Shown here: piece after piece, positions 45,216-56,200 of the stretch
Layout: every line of letters begins with the position of its first letter
How positions within the stretch are numbered: the first letter of the stretch is position 1
DNA from: Fallopia convolvulus
Taxonomy: Eukaryota; Streptophyta; Magnoliopsida; Caryophyllales; Polygonaceae
Assembly: GCA_964016875.1 (NCBI GenBank)
Contig: OZ024724.1
Coordinates: 19,489,700 to 19,553,699, forward strand
DNA length: 64,000 nt
Reading direction: 5' to 3'
Translations under genes and position numbers: made by a program
The notes under the pieces: generated by a model
The model's input: the letters and a program-made list of their open reading frames with translations, nothing else
The model's database searches: none
Told to the model about the DNA's origin: nothing

Positions 45216-47330
45216 ATGACTGGTGTTACCATAGGTACAATGTCGGAGTCGGGAAACGGTGGAAACAACAACCCCACCGAGGGCCAAAACCCTACCCAAA
45301 ATCGAGAGGCGTGGAACCCCGAAGCCGTGTCGCGCATAGAAGAGCTCGAACGACTCTTGGAAGCGAGCCAAACTCAATCGAAGCACACCGTGCCACAGCA
45401 GCATGGCTTAGCTTCCGAGATCCATGGCGTGCCCGGCGTGTCCGCGGAGGACGTTGCTCGTGCCAACGCAAAGGGGAAGAAACACGCACAACCTTCGTCA
45501 CAATTCGGCACCATGCAACGCATGGAGTCGATCAAAGAAAGTCGCCAATATGATCGGCACGATGGTGGTCCACGGACCGCAGATCGCTATCAAATGGCGC
45601 GAGATTATCGGGACACACAAGTATACGACGTATATTCCGATGAGGAGTACAACTCCGAGGAGTATAGACGTCGACATACGAGTGGGGATCCCAAAAGAAA
45701 GAAAAAGAACAAGTCGTCGGCGTATGTGTACGAAACCCCAAAGCGGAAGCACGGGGCCAAGTATTATGACGCCGACGCATACAGAGTCGAGGACGACCTC
45801 GGGCATCAAAGTGCTCGTAGTCCATTCTCGGAGTTTGAAAACGAGTACGATGATTTCTCAGATTATTCTAATGAATCTTCGTTTGAGCATCCAAATGTGT
45901 AGGATCCGGAAGAACATGACAACCGGCCTTCGGATTGGATCCCACCGCCGCGCCTTGCCAAGCATCGCACTGAGTACGATCGAGTCTATGGCTCGGGACG
46001 CACACACGGCGTGCATGGACGGAGCGACAGGGATCGAGACGATCGACGTCCTCGGAGGCCTTACGGTGGAGACGATCCGGACGACGGGGATGACGATCCG
46101 CATCGAGGACAGCCTCGGCATCGGCGCGACAGGCGCGCTTACTCACCGCGGCGTAACAGCCCTCGACGCGATCGAGATCACCGCGATGCCCGGGATCCAC
46201 GACAACAACGTCGAGATGTCAAGATAAAATTCGAAAACTTTTCCGGTTCTTATGATCCTGATGCATTTTTGGAGTGGTTACAGGGCACGGAGCACACGCT
46301 CCGTCATTTAGGTTACGAGGACGACGAGAAGGTGGAGGTTGTGACGCTCCACTTCGTTGGTGCCGCTAGGACTTGGTGGAACCGATTCGAGTCCGAAAGG
46401 ATTCGAAAAGGCAAGCCCCTAATCCATGAGTGGCATCAACTCGTCTATATCTTAAAAAAGAGGTACATTCCAGCCGATTACAAGGAAAAGATGCACATCG
46501 AGATCATGCGCATCAAACAAGGAACAATGACGCCGGAGGAATACTTTTCCAAATTCGAAGACATGTTCTTCAAAGCGGGGATGAGCGTCTCACCATCCGT
46601 AATGAAGACGAGGTTCCTTTCGGGTTTAAGGCAGTCCATTCAAGATAGGTTGGAGATCCTTCCCATTAAGGACATCAACACTTTGGTTCACACCGCCATG
46701 CAAATCCACAAACAAGAGATGTGAACCAAGTCGGGATGGTCTAATTCAAGGTATGTGTCTAACTCTAGTCAATCCGGTTTATCTACTAATCGGTTTGCTC
46801 CTTCTTTGCCTAGCCCTTCGACAGGTTCCAAAGCAAAGGCTGAGGCCTCGCATGCCAAGGCCCCAGCCACGCCGCGCACCGCCGAGCCAAACGCCGATCG
46901 AGCCCGTGACCTGGCGTGCTACAAGTGCGGGGGACGTGGCCATATGCAACGGAACTGTCCCAACAACAAGAAAGTTTTGTTTACCACTCAAGGCGATCCA
47001 TATGACAGTGAGGAAGATGAAGAAGTTGAGCCGCATGAGATCGACGCCGCCGAGCTCGAGTGCGATCCATCGGATGCCCTCGGCGTGGCCAAGCTCGGCC
47101 TAGTCACTCGGCGCGCCCTTAGCGTCCGCGAAGCACCACGCACGGACCAACGTGAGCAACTTTTTCACACCCGATGTTTGGTCAAAAATGTCTCGCTAAG
47201 TGTCATAATTGATTCCGGGAGTTGTGCAAATTTCCTCTCAAAGAAAGTTGTCGATCACTTCAAATTGCCGACCACGCCACACCCTCAACCATTCAAGCTT
47301 CAATGGATATCAAATGATGGAGGAGATTAG
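45216..47330 (+). pseudogene. Gag-protease of nested gypsy element, two in-frame stops
   Basis: A single frame from ATG 45216 (or 45240) to 47330, interrupted only by TAG at 45900-45902 and TGA at 46722-46724. Domains: acidic/basic N-terminal region, Arg/Asp-rich linker (RDRDDRRPRRPYGG), capsid (VKIKFENFSGSYDPDAFLEW, ARTWWNRFESERI, LKKRYIPADYKEKM), CCHC knuckle CYKCGGRGHMQRNC and protease start VIIDSGSCANFLSKKVVDHF. The protease ends abruptly at LQWISNDGG where inverted DNA begins. Both stops are one C-to-T step from a sense codon (CAG, CGA), as expected from deamination of methylated DNA. Capsid and knuckle residues are intact. Confidence 0.9.
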
Positions 47331-48385
47331 CTCTGATACCAGTTGATGCGTCCCTCGTTTGGGATGCCTCGGATCGATCGTTGGCTTGAGTAGTGGGTCT
47401 CAATTAAGCGTAGCGGAAGGCTGATTTGGTTGTGAATTGGTACGAACAAGAGGGAGAATTCAAGAAAATAGAGGGGCGGCGCATGCACTAGGATAGAATT
47501 AAGGAGAAACCTCAACTTGAATTAAACCCTAAATGTGCGCTAATTGAAAACATAGGCCTATTCTCCCTTATATAGAGAGGCGGCTGAAATAAAACTAGAG
47601 AAACCCTAAAAAGGAGGCGGCGCGCCTAGGGCTAGCATGCAAGCTAGAGGCCCAACGACGCGATCCATATGTGTTCGGCGCAAGGCCCATAATTAAGTTT
47701 CTAAATGCATAAAACTAACAATAGTAATGTTCTATAATGGAAAGTATGCAAAAAACTACTAAAAATGGATAGGTCGTCCGTGATCGTGCCGGGAGTGTCA
47801 CGACAAGGCTGTCGCGACGTTGGCAAGGTTGGGACTCGGCGCTGGCGAAGTCACGGTGCGCGCCGGGGCGCTGGCGAGGTCGCTGGCACGACGCGAACGC
47901 TGGTGACGGCGCTAGCGAGGTCTCGAGGACTTGAGGTTCGCCGATGCTTCCGAGAACCTCAAGTTGAGACTCGATTCCAAGGTCCGATGCGAGAACCTCA
48001 AATGTGACTCCGAGGTCTTGGCGAAGGCTGGAGGCGACCTCGGCTTGCGATCCGATGCTCGAGGTTGGCGCGCCTTGACGAGGTCGATCCGAGAGCTCGA
48101 AGCGAGGTTCCTCGGCGCCGATGGTGGTGATGGTGCCGAGCGAGGTCGCGGTGTAGGGTGCGCCGTGGCCTGCGGAGAGGCGCGCCACAAGAGACCTCGT
48201 TGCGTCTTGGATTGCTCGAGTCCTGGCACGAGTGATGGGGCCATCCAAGCGAAGTGTGAATGCGTCATCCTCTTGGCTAGCATCCATGACGGGGGTCGCA
48301 TCACTCTTCCCCACTTGGTTGGGAAACGTCCCCGTTTCCTCATAAGCGGGTGCAACGTAAGGGGAGAGCCCAGCGACGTCGGCAC
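47331..48385 (-). mobile_element. Inverted PPT-LTR-PBS segment of a related gypsy element
   Basis: The minus strand reads, in order: the end of a pol tail (KRGRFPTKWGRVMRPP), a purine tract (AAGTGGGGAAGAG), TGATGCGACC opening an LTR at 48298, a ~955-bp LTR with TATA (CTCTATATAAGGGAG), its end GACGCATCA at 47344, then the primer site ACTGGTATCAGAGCT. The LTR is related to but longer than the outer 584-bp LTRs. A minus-strand open frame over 47715-48620 includes LDGPITRARTRAIQ, a word found at the 3' end of gypsy polyproteins. An internal end joined through one LTR to a primer site is the arrangement of a one-LTR circle or tandem copy. Confidence 0.7.
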
Positions 48386-48658
48386 CGTTCCCTAGCGAGG
48401 TCCTCCTCGAGGTCCCTAGCGAGGTCCTCCCCGAGGTCCTTTCTGAGGTCCTTTCCGAGGTCCTTTCCGAGGTTCTTCCCGAGGTCCTCCCCGAGTCCAA
48501 CGCTGACATCGAGCCCAAGCTCGCGCCTGCCCCTGTGTCGACACCATATTTACTCGAGGCTTCACATGTCGATGGCAAGGCCTTGTTGAGACCGACACCT
48601 TCTTCCCTTGTTCGACCCACGTCGAAGCGAGGACGCTTCGAAGCTAAGCGGGGGGGAA
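48386..48658 (+). pseudogene. Polyprotein tail and polypurine tract of nested gypsy element
   Basis: Plus-strand frame with eight tandem EVL[PS]-type quadruplets (gaggtcct repeats, about 48398-48495), then PTSKRGRFEAKRGGMM crossing AAGCGGGGGGGAA into the LTR. It is the normal 3' internal end. The opposite strand is open as RTSE repeats, a shadow of the same 12-bp repeat. Confidence 0.7.
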
Positions 48659-49242
48659 TGATGCGTCCCTGCCCTAGCTCGGACCCAGCTCCGACGGACC
48701 CGAGACGGCCTAGACCTTGGAGACCCCCTTGGCGTAGGACTTAGTCTCATATTATGCTATTATTTATATTTCCGTCATTTCCATTTTAGGCGTGTGTTCC
48801 ATTCTTGTAGAATGGGCTAGCCTTGTTATTTCCCTTTCTAGCTAGTTTCCCTTTTTAGTAAGTTGTCTTATTGGGCCAGGAGTCGTTGGGCCTTGTTTGC
48901 ATACAAGCCCTAGGCGCCTCTCCCATTAGGTTTAGGGTTTCGAGTGCCTCCTCCTCTATATAAAGGAGCCTCGCCCCATTGTACTACTTACGTCATAATG
49001 AATTAAGCCAAAGTTATAGTCGAGTGTAAATCCTCCTAGCCTTGGCCCGACGTCACCCCTGTACCTTTGTCGAGTCCAACGACCGACATTCTAGTCTTTT
49101 CCCTCGCCCCACCCTCGTTCCGAAGAGCACTAGAGGTCGCGAGTCCACTTTTGTGGTCTCGTATTTATCCGGTTACCCTTGTCGGAGAAGATCCGGACGT
49201 TTCGAACCTAGATCCGCCCCTTGTGACCCTAGGGTCGCATCA
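48659..49242 (+). repeat. 3' LTR of nested gypsy element
   Basis: 584 bp, same length as the left LTR, ends GGGTCGCATCA followed by tgtga. Confidence 0.93.
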
Positions 49243-49247
49243 TGTGA

Positions 49248-49477
49248 GTTCCCATGACATGGGAACTTTCTTCTTCAGAGTTCCTTTGAGAGAAACTCTT
49301 CATCGTGTATTCCTGTGTTCCTTGGACGTTCGTTGAAGTTCTTTACTGGACTTGTGTTCCTTAGAAATACTTAGACAGAGTACGTTAGTTCCCATATGGT
49401 GTTTGTCATTATCAAAACTGGAGAATGGTATCGTTGTTCCGATGTTTAGAACCAGAGGTCCCAACACTGTCCCAATT
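49248..49477 (-). repeat. Sirevirus 3' LTR, inner part
   Basis: Continues the LTR after the nested insertion (GTTCCCATGACATGGGAACT to GTCCCAATT). The inner terminus is TT where the intact outer LTR end has CA; next to it lies the polypurine tract (minus strand AAAAAGGGGAAAATAA). Confidence 0.88.
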
Positions 49478-49850
49478 ATTTTCCCCTTTTTGATGATGAC
49501 AAACCCATCACAAAATAAGCAAGTATTTCAAAGCATGATATGCAGATGAGTTCCTAAGCGAGGTCCTAGGGAGCCACTTTTGTGAGACACTGAGTTCATA
49601 CTTAGCTTTTTATGCAATTGTTCCCCTTTAGCCAAAACATGTTCTGTGATAGCTTTTCAACTTAACTCATCTCGCATTTTTTTTCTTTCCCCCTTTTGAC
49701 ATCATCAAAAACATATGAAAAACACAAATAAGGCAAATATAGGAACACACAATCATACTAGAAGCCATTTCATTACTTAAGCAAAATATGTACATATGAA
49801 CACAATACATTTTGTGGGGGAAAACATGGATAAGGATAAAGAAGGGAAGA

Positions 49851-52093
49851 TCATGGGCTCGGTGGGAGCAGGAGTTCACTCAACCGGGACAAAGCGTGCA
49901 GAATTTTTTCTTGGGTCCCTGCCATGCGATCAAGAGTGTTGGCAATGTGCATAAGCACCTGTGTGTTCACATCCCTTGGGCCTTCAGCAGAGGGAAGGGC
50001 CTCTTGATCCTCATCTTGCTCAGAGTGATGCATCTTCTGGACCATGGAAAGGTCCAGTTCCCTTCCAATGGTTACTTCCTCTTTGTCAGCGTCGTAGAGC
50101 CCCTCCTTGATCATCAATTTCTTGATCAAACCAGCATAGGGAAGGGAATGAGAACTCGAGGCCATGCACTTCTCCATGTGCCTGAAAATGATGCAGGGAA
50201 GGTTTATGGGCATCTTATGGAGGAAGTGGTAGAGAAGGATGGCATCCTGGATGTTGAGTTGGTGACGCTTCTCCTGCCTTGGGATCACCACCGTGATGAT
50301 GAACTGGTGGGCCAACTTAGCGATGAGGGACAAGTTATGAGTTGGTGTTCCAGTCCTGGGAACACGACCCTCATAGATGGCGTTGTAGATCACCTCGTTG
50401 TTGAACTCCCCCTAATTCTTGATAGGAACAAAGCTGAGTCCCTTGACAGGGACCTGTAGTTGAAGGCGGATGGAGGAGGTTGTGAAGACGAAATCATCGC
50501 CTTTGAGAGAGAGAGAGTTCCCTTGGTGCTCTCTATGAAGAAATTGTTGTAGAAGAGGTGCACCTGAGTGGGGTCGACGTTCACAACAGCTTCACAGACA
50601 TGTTCCCATTCCTGGGCCTTTATGAGGTCCTAGAGCTCCCTAAGGCCTTTCTCTTGGAGTAGTTCTTCGTTGAGCACAAGGGGAGAGATGAGTTTCCTGT
50701 CATCCTTGATGGGAACCCTCTTTGAGCCAGTCTTCTTCGCCTTCTTTTGCTTGGTCCCCTGGAGACAACAGTCTTTCTTTTTAGCTGGGGGATTCAGCCG
50801 CTTCAAGCAAGAGGGGAGAGTCCCTTGTTTCATGGGCACTCTCTGACACCACCATTTCGTGTCCTGGAGTTTCCTTCTCGATGGCAGGCTTTGTCTCAAT
50901 GTTGGCCTGGCCGAGTTCCCCAGCATCTTCGGCTGAGGTCCCTTCATCTTCGGAGGACATGCCCATGTCCTCGTCGTCGTCGCCTTCTTGATGGCGAGCA
51001 CTTGTCCCAACACCATCATACGGTGCTGGGGTTTCTTTTTCCTGGGCCTTGCTCCCCTGTTCCTCGGGAGGCCCTGTGAGGACGCCTCTTAGTTCTGCCT
51101 CAAGAGCGTCGAGTTGGGCCTCCTCTTCAGCAGTTCCCATGACAAGGGGAGGAAGTTCCTTGGCCTTCTTGCGAGCAATCACTCCGATGGGTAGCTCATC
51201 CTCATCGGAGTCCAGGTCCATGGTTTGTTGGGCCATAGAGGGGGAAGGGAGTTTGAAAGTTGAAGGGGATTTTGATGGTGAGGGAAATTGATGGAGTGGA
51301 GAGGTGTGTGGTGTTGGGACCTTTGAGGTTGAAGGAGGAGGAGTGGTGAAGGGAGCCTTGGGACTAGAGTTCCCAGAGGCAGGTTTTGGATGAGAAGGAG
51401 ATTTGGCAATGGGGGAGGTGGGTGGTGGAGGAGTCTTTGGTCGTGATGAAGGCGGAGGGTTAGATGTTCCCTCAATCAGGGGAAGAGAGGGAGAAGGGGT
51501 TGTGGAATCCCTGGGACGAGAGGTCTCAGAGATGGCTTTAAGGTTGGTGATTGAAGGTTGTGGATTCTGGGATTGTGAGTTCCCAGAGTCGCGGAAGAGG
51601 GGGAAAGTTAGAGGCGGTTTGACGACGTAGGAGTCGGGCTTCGAAAGATTGCGAACTTCGTCCATGTTCAGAAAAGATTTCTTCCTCGGTTCAGAGAGAA
51701 GGGAGGAGAAGAAGAGATCTGGGAATGTTTGCGGGTGGAGGAGGAGTGTTTGGATTTGGAGGAGCGTTTGGATTCATAGGAGTGTTTGGATTTTGAGGGT
51801 TTGGGTTTTTCGTGTTTAGATGGGGGTTCGGATCCGAAACTGTCAACTTTGACAGTTCCGAAGGAGGAGACGGAGGGAGGTTGAGAAATGGTGGATGACG
51901 GCGGCGCTAGGGTTTGCGCTGCTGGAGGAGGAGGAATGAGAGGACTTACATAGTTGTAAAGTCCTTCTACTAGGACGTCGCGAAGAACAGGGTTTTGCTC
52001 GTTCTCGATGTCGCTCAACATGGAGATGAAGAGAGCTTTCGGATTTTTGTGGATCCACTCTCGAATTTGTTCGAAGGTGTGAGCTGGAGCCAT
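49851..52093 (-). pseudogene. Sirevirus envelope-like region
   Basis: Coding-like sequence downstream of RNase H. The first frame starts at ATG 52093 (MAPAHTFEQIREWIHKNP) and ends in a Ser/Lys-rich tail (KPSKSKHSYESKRSSKSKHS) at 51668. The next (51665-50781) is Pro/Ser-rich then very acidic (EGDDDEDMGMSSEDEGTSAE). The last part (about 50730-49851) matches the PF20167-like plant transposon protein domain: LNEELLQEKGLREL, VHLFYNNFFIES, MIYNAIYEGRVPRTGTPTHN, LLYHFLHKMPINLPCIIFRH, PYAGLIKKLMIKEG. Stops at 51668, 50778 and 50630 separate the pieces. This position and content fit envelope-like genes of SIRE1-type elements. I see no confident fusion peptide or transmembrane anchor, so envelope is a positional name. 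Confidence 0.7.
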
Positions 52094-52852
52094 GGGAATT
52101 TTGGGAAGAGGCGGTTTTTGGAGGTTTTCTCGAAAGAGGGAGGAATAGAAGTTGCAGAGAGAAAGGGTTACAGGGAAGAATGAGGAAGAAGGGCCCAAAA
52201 ATAGCAAAATAGGGCTTTTAAGAGAGAATAGGCAAAGGGTAGAAAGGGAAAGAAGAGTGTCCTCGATAACCGTTTGGCCAATAGATGCGGGAGAGCGCTT
52301 CAACTTCCATAGCACGCATGTGACACACGTCGCTCTCTTCCAAGGGAAGTCTTTTCGAATTTTCAAAAGCTTGGCCCAAAACGCTTCAGATTTTGACACA
52401 ATTTCCCGTTTCCCAAGTGATGGTTCGTCTTCTTCAGATAGCAGTGTTCCCTTGCTTGTGCCCACCAGTTCCCATGATCTTTGAAAAGGTCGGTTTGAGT
52501 GGAGTGGTTAAGGGAACTCACACTCAAGTTCTTTTGCAAGGAGAGGGAACTTAAAAAAGAACCAGACAATTACAACTCGAGAAAAAGGGGTAACGAGTTT
52601 GGCTCATGAGAAGCGTTTGTCTATCCCTTGGCTTAGGGTTGGTTTTATGATCAACCGTCATAGTGGCTTGTAGAGAGGGTTAAAGGGAACTCTGGTTGAT
52701 CATTTTGGGCCAAAAAGAAATAATGTTCCACTGTACATAAGGAAGCTCTAGACTAGTAATATGGCAAATGAAAGCAATAAATCCTATTGTTCCCTATCAT
52801 GCATTTCTATTAGACTAGTCAGGCATTGAGGGAGAGACAAACAGGGACTTGT
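52094..52852. other. Spacer between RNase H and envelope-like region
   Basis: Noncoding or leader-like. Contains many GGGAAC/GTTCCC words typical of this element and an open but unrecognised upstream extension of the envelope-like frame to about 52465. Confidence 0.45.
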
Positions 52853-53503
52853 TTAGTTTAAAGTTATCATCCCTAGAACCATTCGAAAACGCTGGTAGGG
52901 ACGTATGTCTAAAGCTTTAGTGAGAATGTCCGCAATTTGCTCTTCCGTTCTACAGTGTTCCATAGAGATGTTCCCATTTTCAACATTATCACGTAGGAAA
53001 TGATGCCTAATGTCTATATGCTTAGTGCGAGAGTGATGCACGGGATTTTTGGAAATGTTAATGGCACTTGTATTATCACAGAGTATAGGAACTGGGCCAA
53101 AAGACATACCATAATCCTGAAGTTGAGACTTAAGCCATAGAACCTGGGAACAGCATGATGCGGCAACCACATATTCTGCTTCAGCTGTGGAGATTGCCAC
53201 TGAGTTTTGCTTCTTGGATCCCCATGAGACTAAGCATGACCCTAGGAACTGTACCATTCCAGATGTACTCTTTCTATCCACTAGATGCCCAACGAAATCT
53301 GCATCTGTGTAATCAATGAGCTCAAGGGAACTGTTCCTTGGATACCAAAGGCACAAGTTATCGTTCCCTTTGAGATACCTGAAAATCCTCTTCACCTCTT
53401 TCAGGTGTGATTCCTTTGGGTTAGCTTGAAAACGAGCACAAAGACATATAGAGAACATGATATCAGGTCTACTAACAGTCAAGTAGAGAAGGGATCCAAT
53501 CAT
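52853..53503 (-). pseudogene. Sirevirus RNase H
   Basis: Open frame of 216 codons: MIGSLLYLTVSRPDIMFSIC, IDYTDADFVGHLVDRKSTSG, VAISTAEAEYVVAASCCSQV, LCDNTSAINISKNPVHHSRT and the terminal ADILTKALD. Catalytic Asp and Glu residues are present. Separated from RT by a stop at about 53519. Confidence 0.9.
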
Positions 53504-53518
53504 ACCTCGATAATTTCT

Positions 53519-54484
53519 TTAATCCACACTTATACCTGTTTCATCCGCATTAAGCCTTGAATTTGGTGAGATGGGAGTGTCGATGGGCCTGGAGTGTTCC
53601 ATCCCATACTTCACGAGCATTTCTCTGATGTATTTTTGTTGATGAATCCTTGTTCCCTCCTTAGTTTCAGATATTTGGAGTCCCAAGAAGAACGTGAGTT
53701 CCCCTATGAGACTCATCTCAAACTCACTGCTCATGAGGTACTTAATTTTTTCTACAAGAGTTTCGTTAGTTGCTCCAAAAACAATGTCATCAACATATAC
53801 TTGCACAATCAAAATATCTTTAGACTCTTTCTTTACGAACAAGGTTTTGTCTATGGAACCTCGAAGGTATCCATGAGACAAAAGGAATTGAGCGAACTTG
53901 TCATACCATGCTCGGGGAGCTTGTTTGAGACCGTAGAGGGCCCTCTCCAAGAAGTAGACGTGGTTAGGTAGCTTTTCATCTTCGAAACCTGGGGGTTGAG
54001 CTACGTATACTTCTTCCTTGAGGTGCCCATTGAGAAAGGTCGTCTTCACATCCATCTGGTACAACTTGAATTCTTTGTGAGCTGCATAGGCTATGAGGAG
54101 ACAGATTGCCTCAATTCGTGCAACTGGTGCGAAGGTCTCATCGTAGTCAATTCCCTCCTCTTGCATGTAGCCTTGTGAAACCAGTCGTGCCTTGTTCCTT
54201 GCTACAGCCCCAATATCATCAATCTTGTTTCTAAAGACCCATCGAGTTCCTATGATGTTCTTGTTCTTGGGCCTAGGAACTAGCTTCCACACCTTATTCC
54301 TCTCGAATTGATGGAGTTCCTCTTGCATGGCTTGGATCCAATCTAGGTCCTTTAGAGCTTCTTTGATGCTTTTTGGTTCCACCAATGAGACAAAGGCGTT
54401 AAAAGCACATAAATTATTGAGAGAGGAACGAGTTTGTACACTTTTTTCATAGGGAGTGATGATGTTATCGATGGGGTGATCCAT
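53519..54484 (-). pseudogene. Sirevirus reverse transcriptase
   Basis: Unbroken 321-codon RT: WIQAMQEELHQFERNKVWKL, GTRWVFRNKIDDIGAVARNK, ARLVSQGYMQEEGIDYDETF, LYQMDVKTTFLNGHLKEEVY (first catalytic Asp), ALYGLKQAPRAWYDKFAQFL, the YVDDI box (IVQVYVDDIVFGATNETLVE), MSLIGELTFFLGLQISE. Best preserved pol domain of the window. Confidence 0.92.
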
Positions 54485-55261
54485 CTTCTGATGGTAGTTC
54501 TTGGTTCGGATATGTGAGACATCAACCTGTTCCTTTGTCTCTTCATCTGTATCTTGAGCCTCCTCTTCTTCAGGGGAACAGTTGTGCTCAACTTCTTCGC
54601 TGAGACTCTCATATGGATTCTCTTCAGGATTCTCTCGTTGTTCCCCCTAAATACTAGACTCCGGTACAACTTCATTTTGGGGAACAAGAGAATTGGATAC
54701 ATCTTGTGGCTCTTCTGTTGAGGAGGGAACTTCAAAGGAGCTTTGATTTGTGGAATTTTGATCTTCTTCGTTGTTCCCTTGTTCTGGGTTGTTGTTCCCA
54801 CTCAGATAGTCTTCGTTTCTTTTTCTTGGTTCATCATCATCGTCTTCCTCTTCTTGTCTGACTAGTTTGAACAAAGCTCCCTTTCCTTGGGCCTCTGTTC
54901 CCACCTTTACAGATTGTTCGTCGAAGATGACATGGATGCTTTCTTCTATCTTCTTGGTCCTCTTGTTGTAGACCTTGTACGCCTTGCTTTGGGAGGAGTA
55001 ACCCAGGAAGATCCCTTCATCACTTCTAGGGTCAAACTTCCCAAGATTATCTTTTCCATTGTAGTGGATGAAACATCTGCACCCAAAGGTCCTTAGGTGA
55101 GAGATGTTGGGCTTCCTTCCCTTGATTAGAACATATGATGTTTACTTGATCTTGGGACGTATCATGGCTTGATTCAGGCTGTAAGTGGCTTTGGAGATGG
55201 CTTCGGCCCAGAAACTTGGAGGAACTCCACTCGCTAACATCATGGTCCTTGCCATGTCTTC

Positions 55262-56200
55262 CTAAGTTCTGTTTTTCCTTTCCACCAAGCCATTTTGTTT
55301 AGGAGTGCGAGGAGCCGAGAAGTTGTCGGATACGCCATTGTTGTCACAGTACCTTAGGAACTCTGAGTTTTTGAACTCAGTCCCATGGTCAGATCCGAGT
55401 GCTTTGAGCTTGATTCCCATGCTAACTTCCATCCTCTTGATTAGAGTCTCAAATTCTTTGAAGGTATCTGATTTTGATCTCAAGAAAAGAACCCATGTAA
55501 ACCTTGAAAAATCATCAATTAAAACATACATGTACCTCTTTCCTCCGAAGCTTTCGGTGTCCATGGGACCACAAAGATCCATGTGAATTAGCTCCAAGGG
55601 CCTTGTTGTGCTAACTACCTTTTTTGGTTTGAAGGAACTTCTGGTTTGTTTGCCACGAACACAAGCTTCACACATCTTGGCTCCCTCGATGTTTATTCGA
55701 GGAAGGCCAATAACCAGATCTTGTAGATAGAGCTTTAGGATCTGACTGATGCCTGCATGGCCCAGTCTCTTGTGCCAGAGTTCCGTTTCATCAACGGAAC
55801 TTGCTAAGCACAGTTTCCTTGGTGGCTCAAAGTCTGTATCCACCACATAGATGTTGTTGGACCTTCTTCCCTTCAGGATAATTTTGTTAGTCTTCTTGTT
55901 GATCACTAGACACTCCCTTGAATCAAAAGTGACAATGTTGTTCCCTTGATCGCATATCTGAGATACGCTCAGGAGGTTGAATCACAGGTCCTTCACCAAG
56001 TTGACGTTGCTGATTTTGATTGATTTATTGAGTAGAACTTCCCTTGTTCCTATGATTTCCCCTTTATTCTTGTTGCCAAAGGACACATGACCTCCTTCGG
56101 CCTTTGGGTGGAGTGAGGTGAGGTTGTCTTTGTTCCCATTCATATGATTTTGAACATCCACTGTCAATGACCCATGTGTTGTTCCCCCTCACTGTCAGCT
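55262..56200 (-). pseudogene. Sirevirus protease and integrase
   Basis: Near 56165 the protease active site VIDSGCS is readable in one frame and HMNGNKDNLTSLHPKAEGG in the next, a frameshift right after the motif. From 55906: GAG_pre-integrase LWHKRLGHAGISQILKLYLQ with MCEACVRGKQTRSSF. The integrase triad is Asp in IHMDLCGPMDTES, Asp in LGSDHGTEFKNSEF, Glu in PKQNGLVERKNRT. A stop at 55262 separates the C-terminal part (54500-55260), which includes an acidic Asn/Glu-rich spacer. Confidence 0.88.

Larger units (their letters stand above)
43932..49242 (+). mobile_element. Nested Ty3/gypsy-type element (5,311 bp), RT/integrase-less
   Basis: Two 584-bp LTRs (43932-44515, 48659-49242) starting TGATGCG and ending CGCATCA, initiator-Met primer site, polypurine tract AAGCGGGGGGGAA before the right LTR, target duplication tgtga. 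The interior encodes gag, zinc knuckle and the start of protease only, then a segment in inverted orientation. No reverse transcriptase or integrase, so it needed help in trans. The LTRs differ at about ten positions by eye, making it the youngest dated insertion here. Confidence 0.93.

Noticed and set aside
45424..46227. 267-codon plus-strand frame rich in Thr, Ile and Met
   Set aside because: Overlaps gag in another frame, with no domain; gag capsid and zinc-knuckle motifs lie in the other frame.
47715..48620. 301-codon minus-strand frame with RTSE/RTSG repeats
   Set aside because: It spans the inverted LTR and runs through the 12-bp gaggtcct repeat of the plus-strand polyprotein tail; only the LDGPITRARTR word looks inherited. 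Treated as shadow plus inverted LTR, not as a gene.
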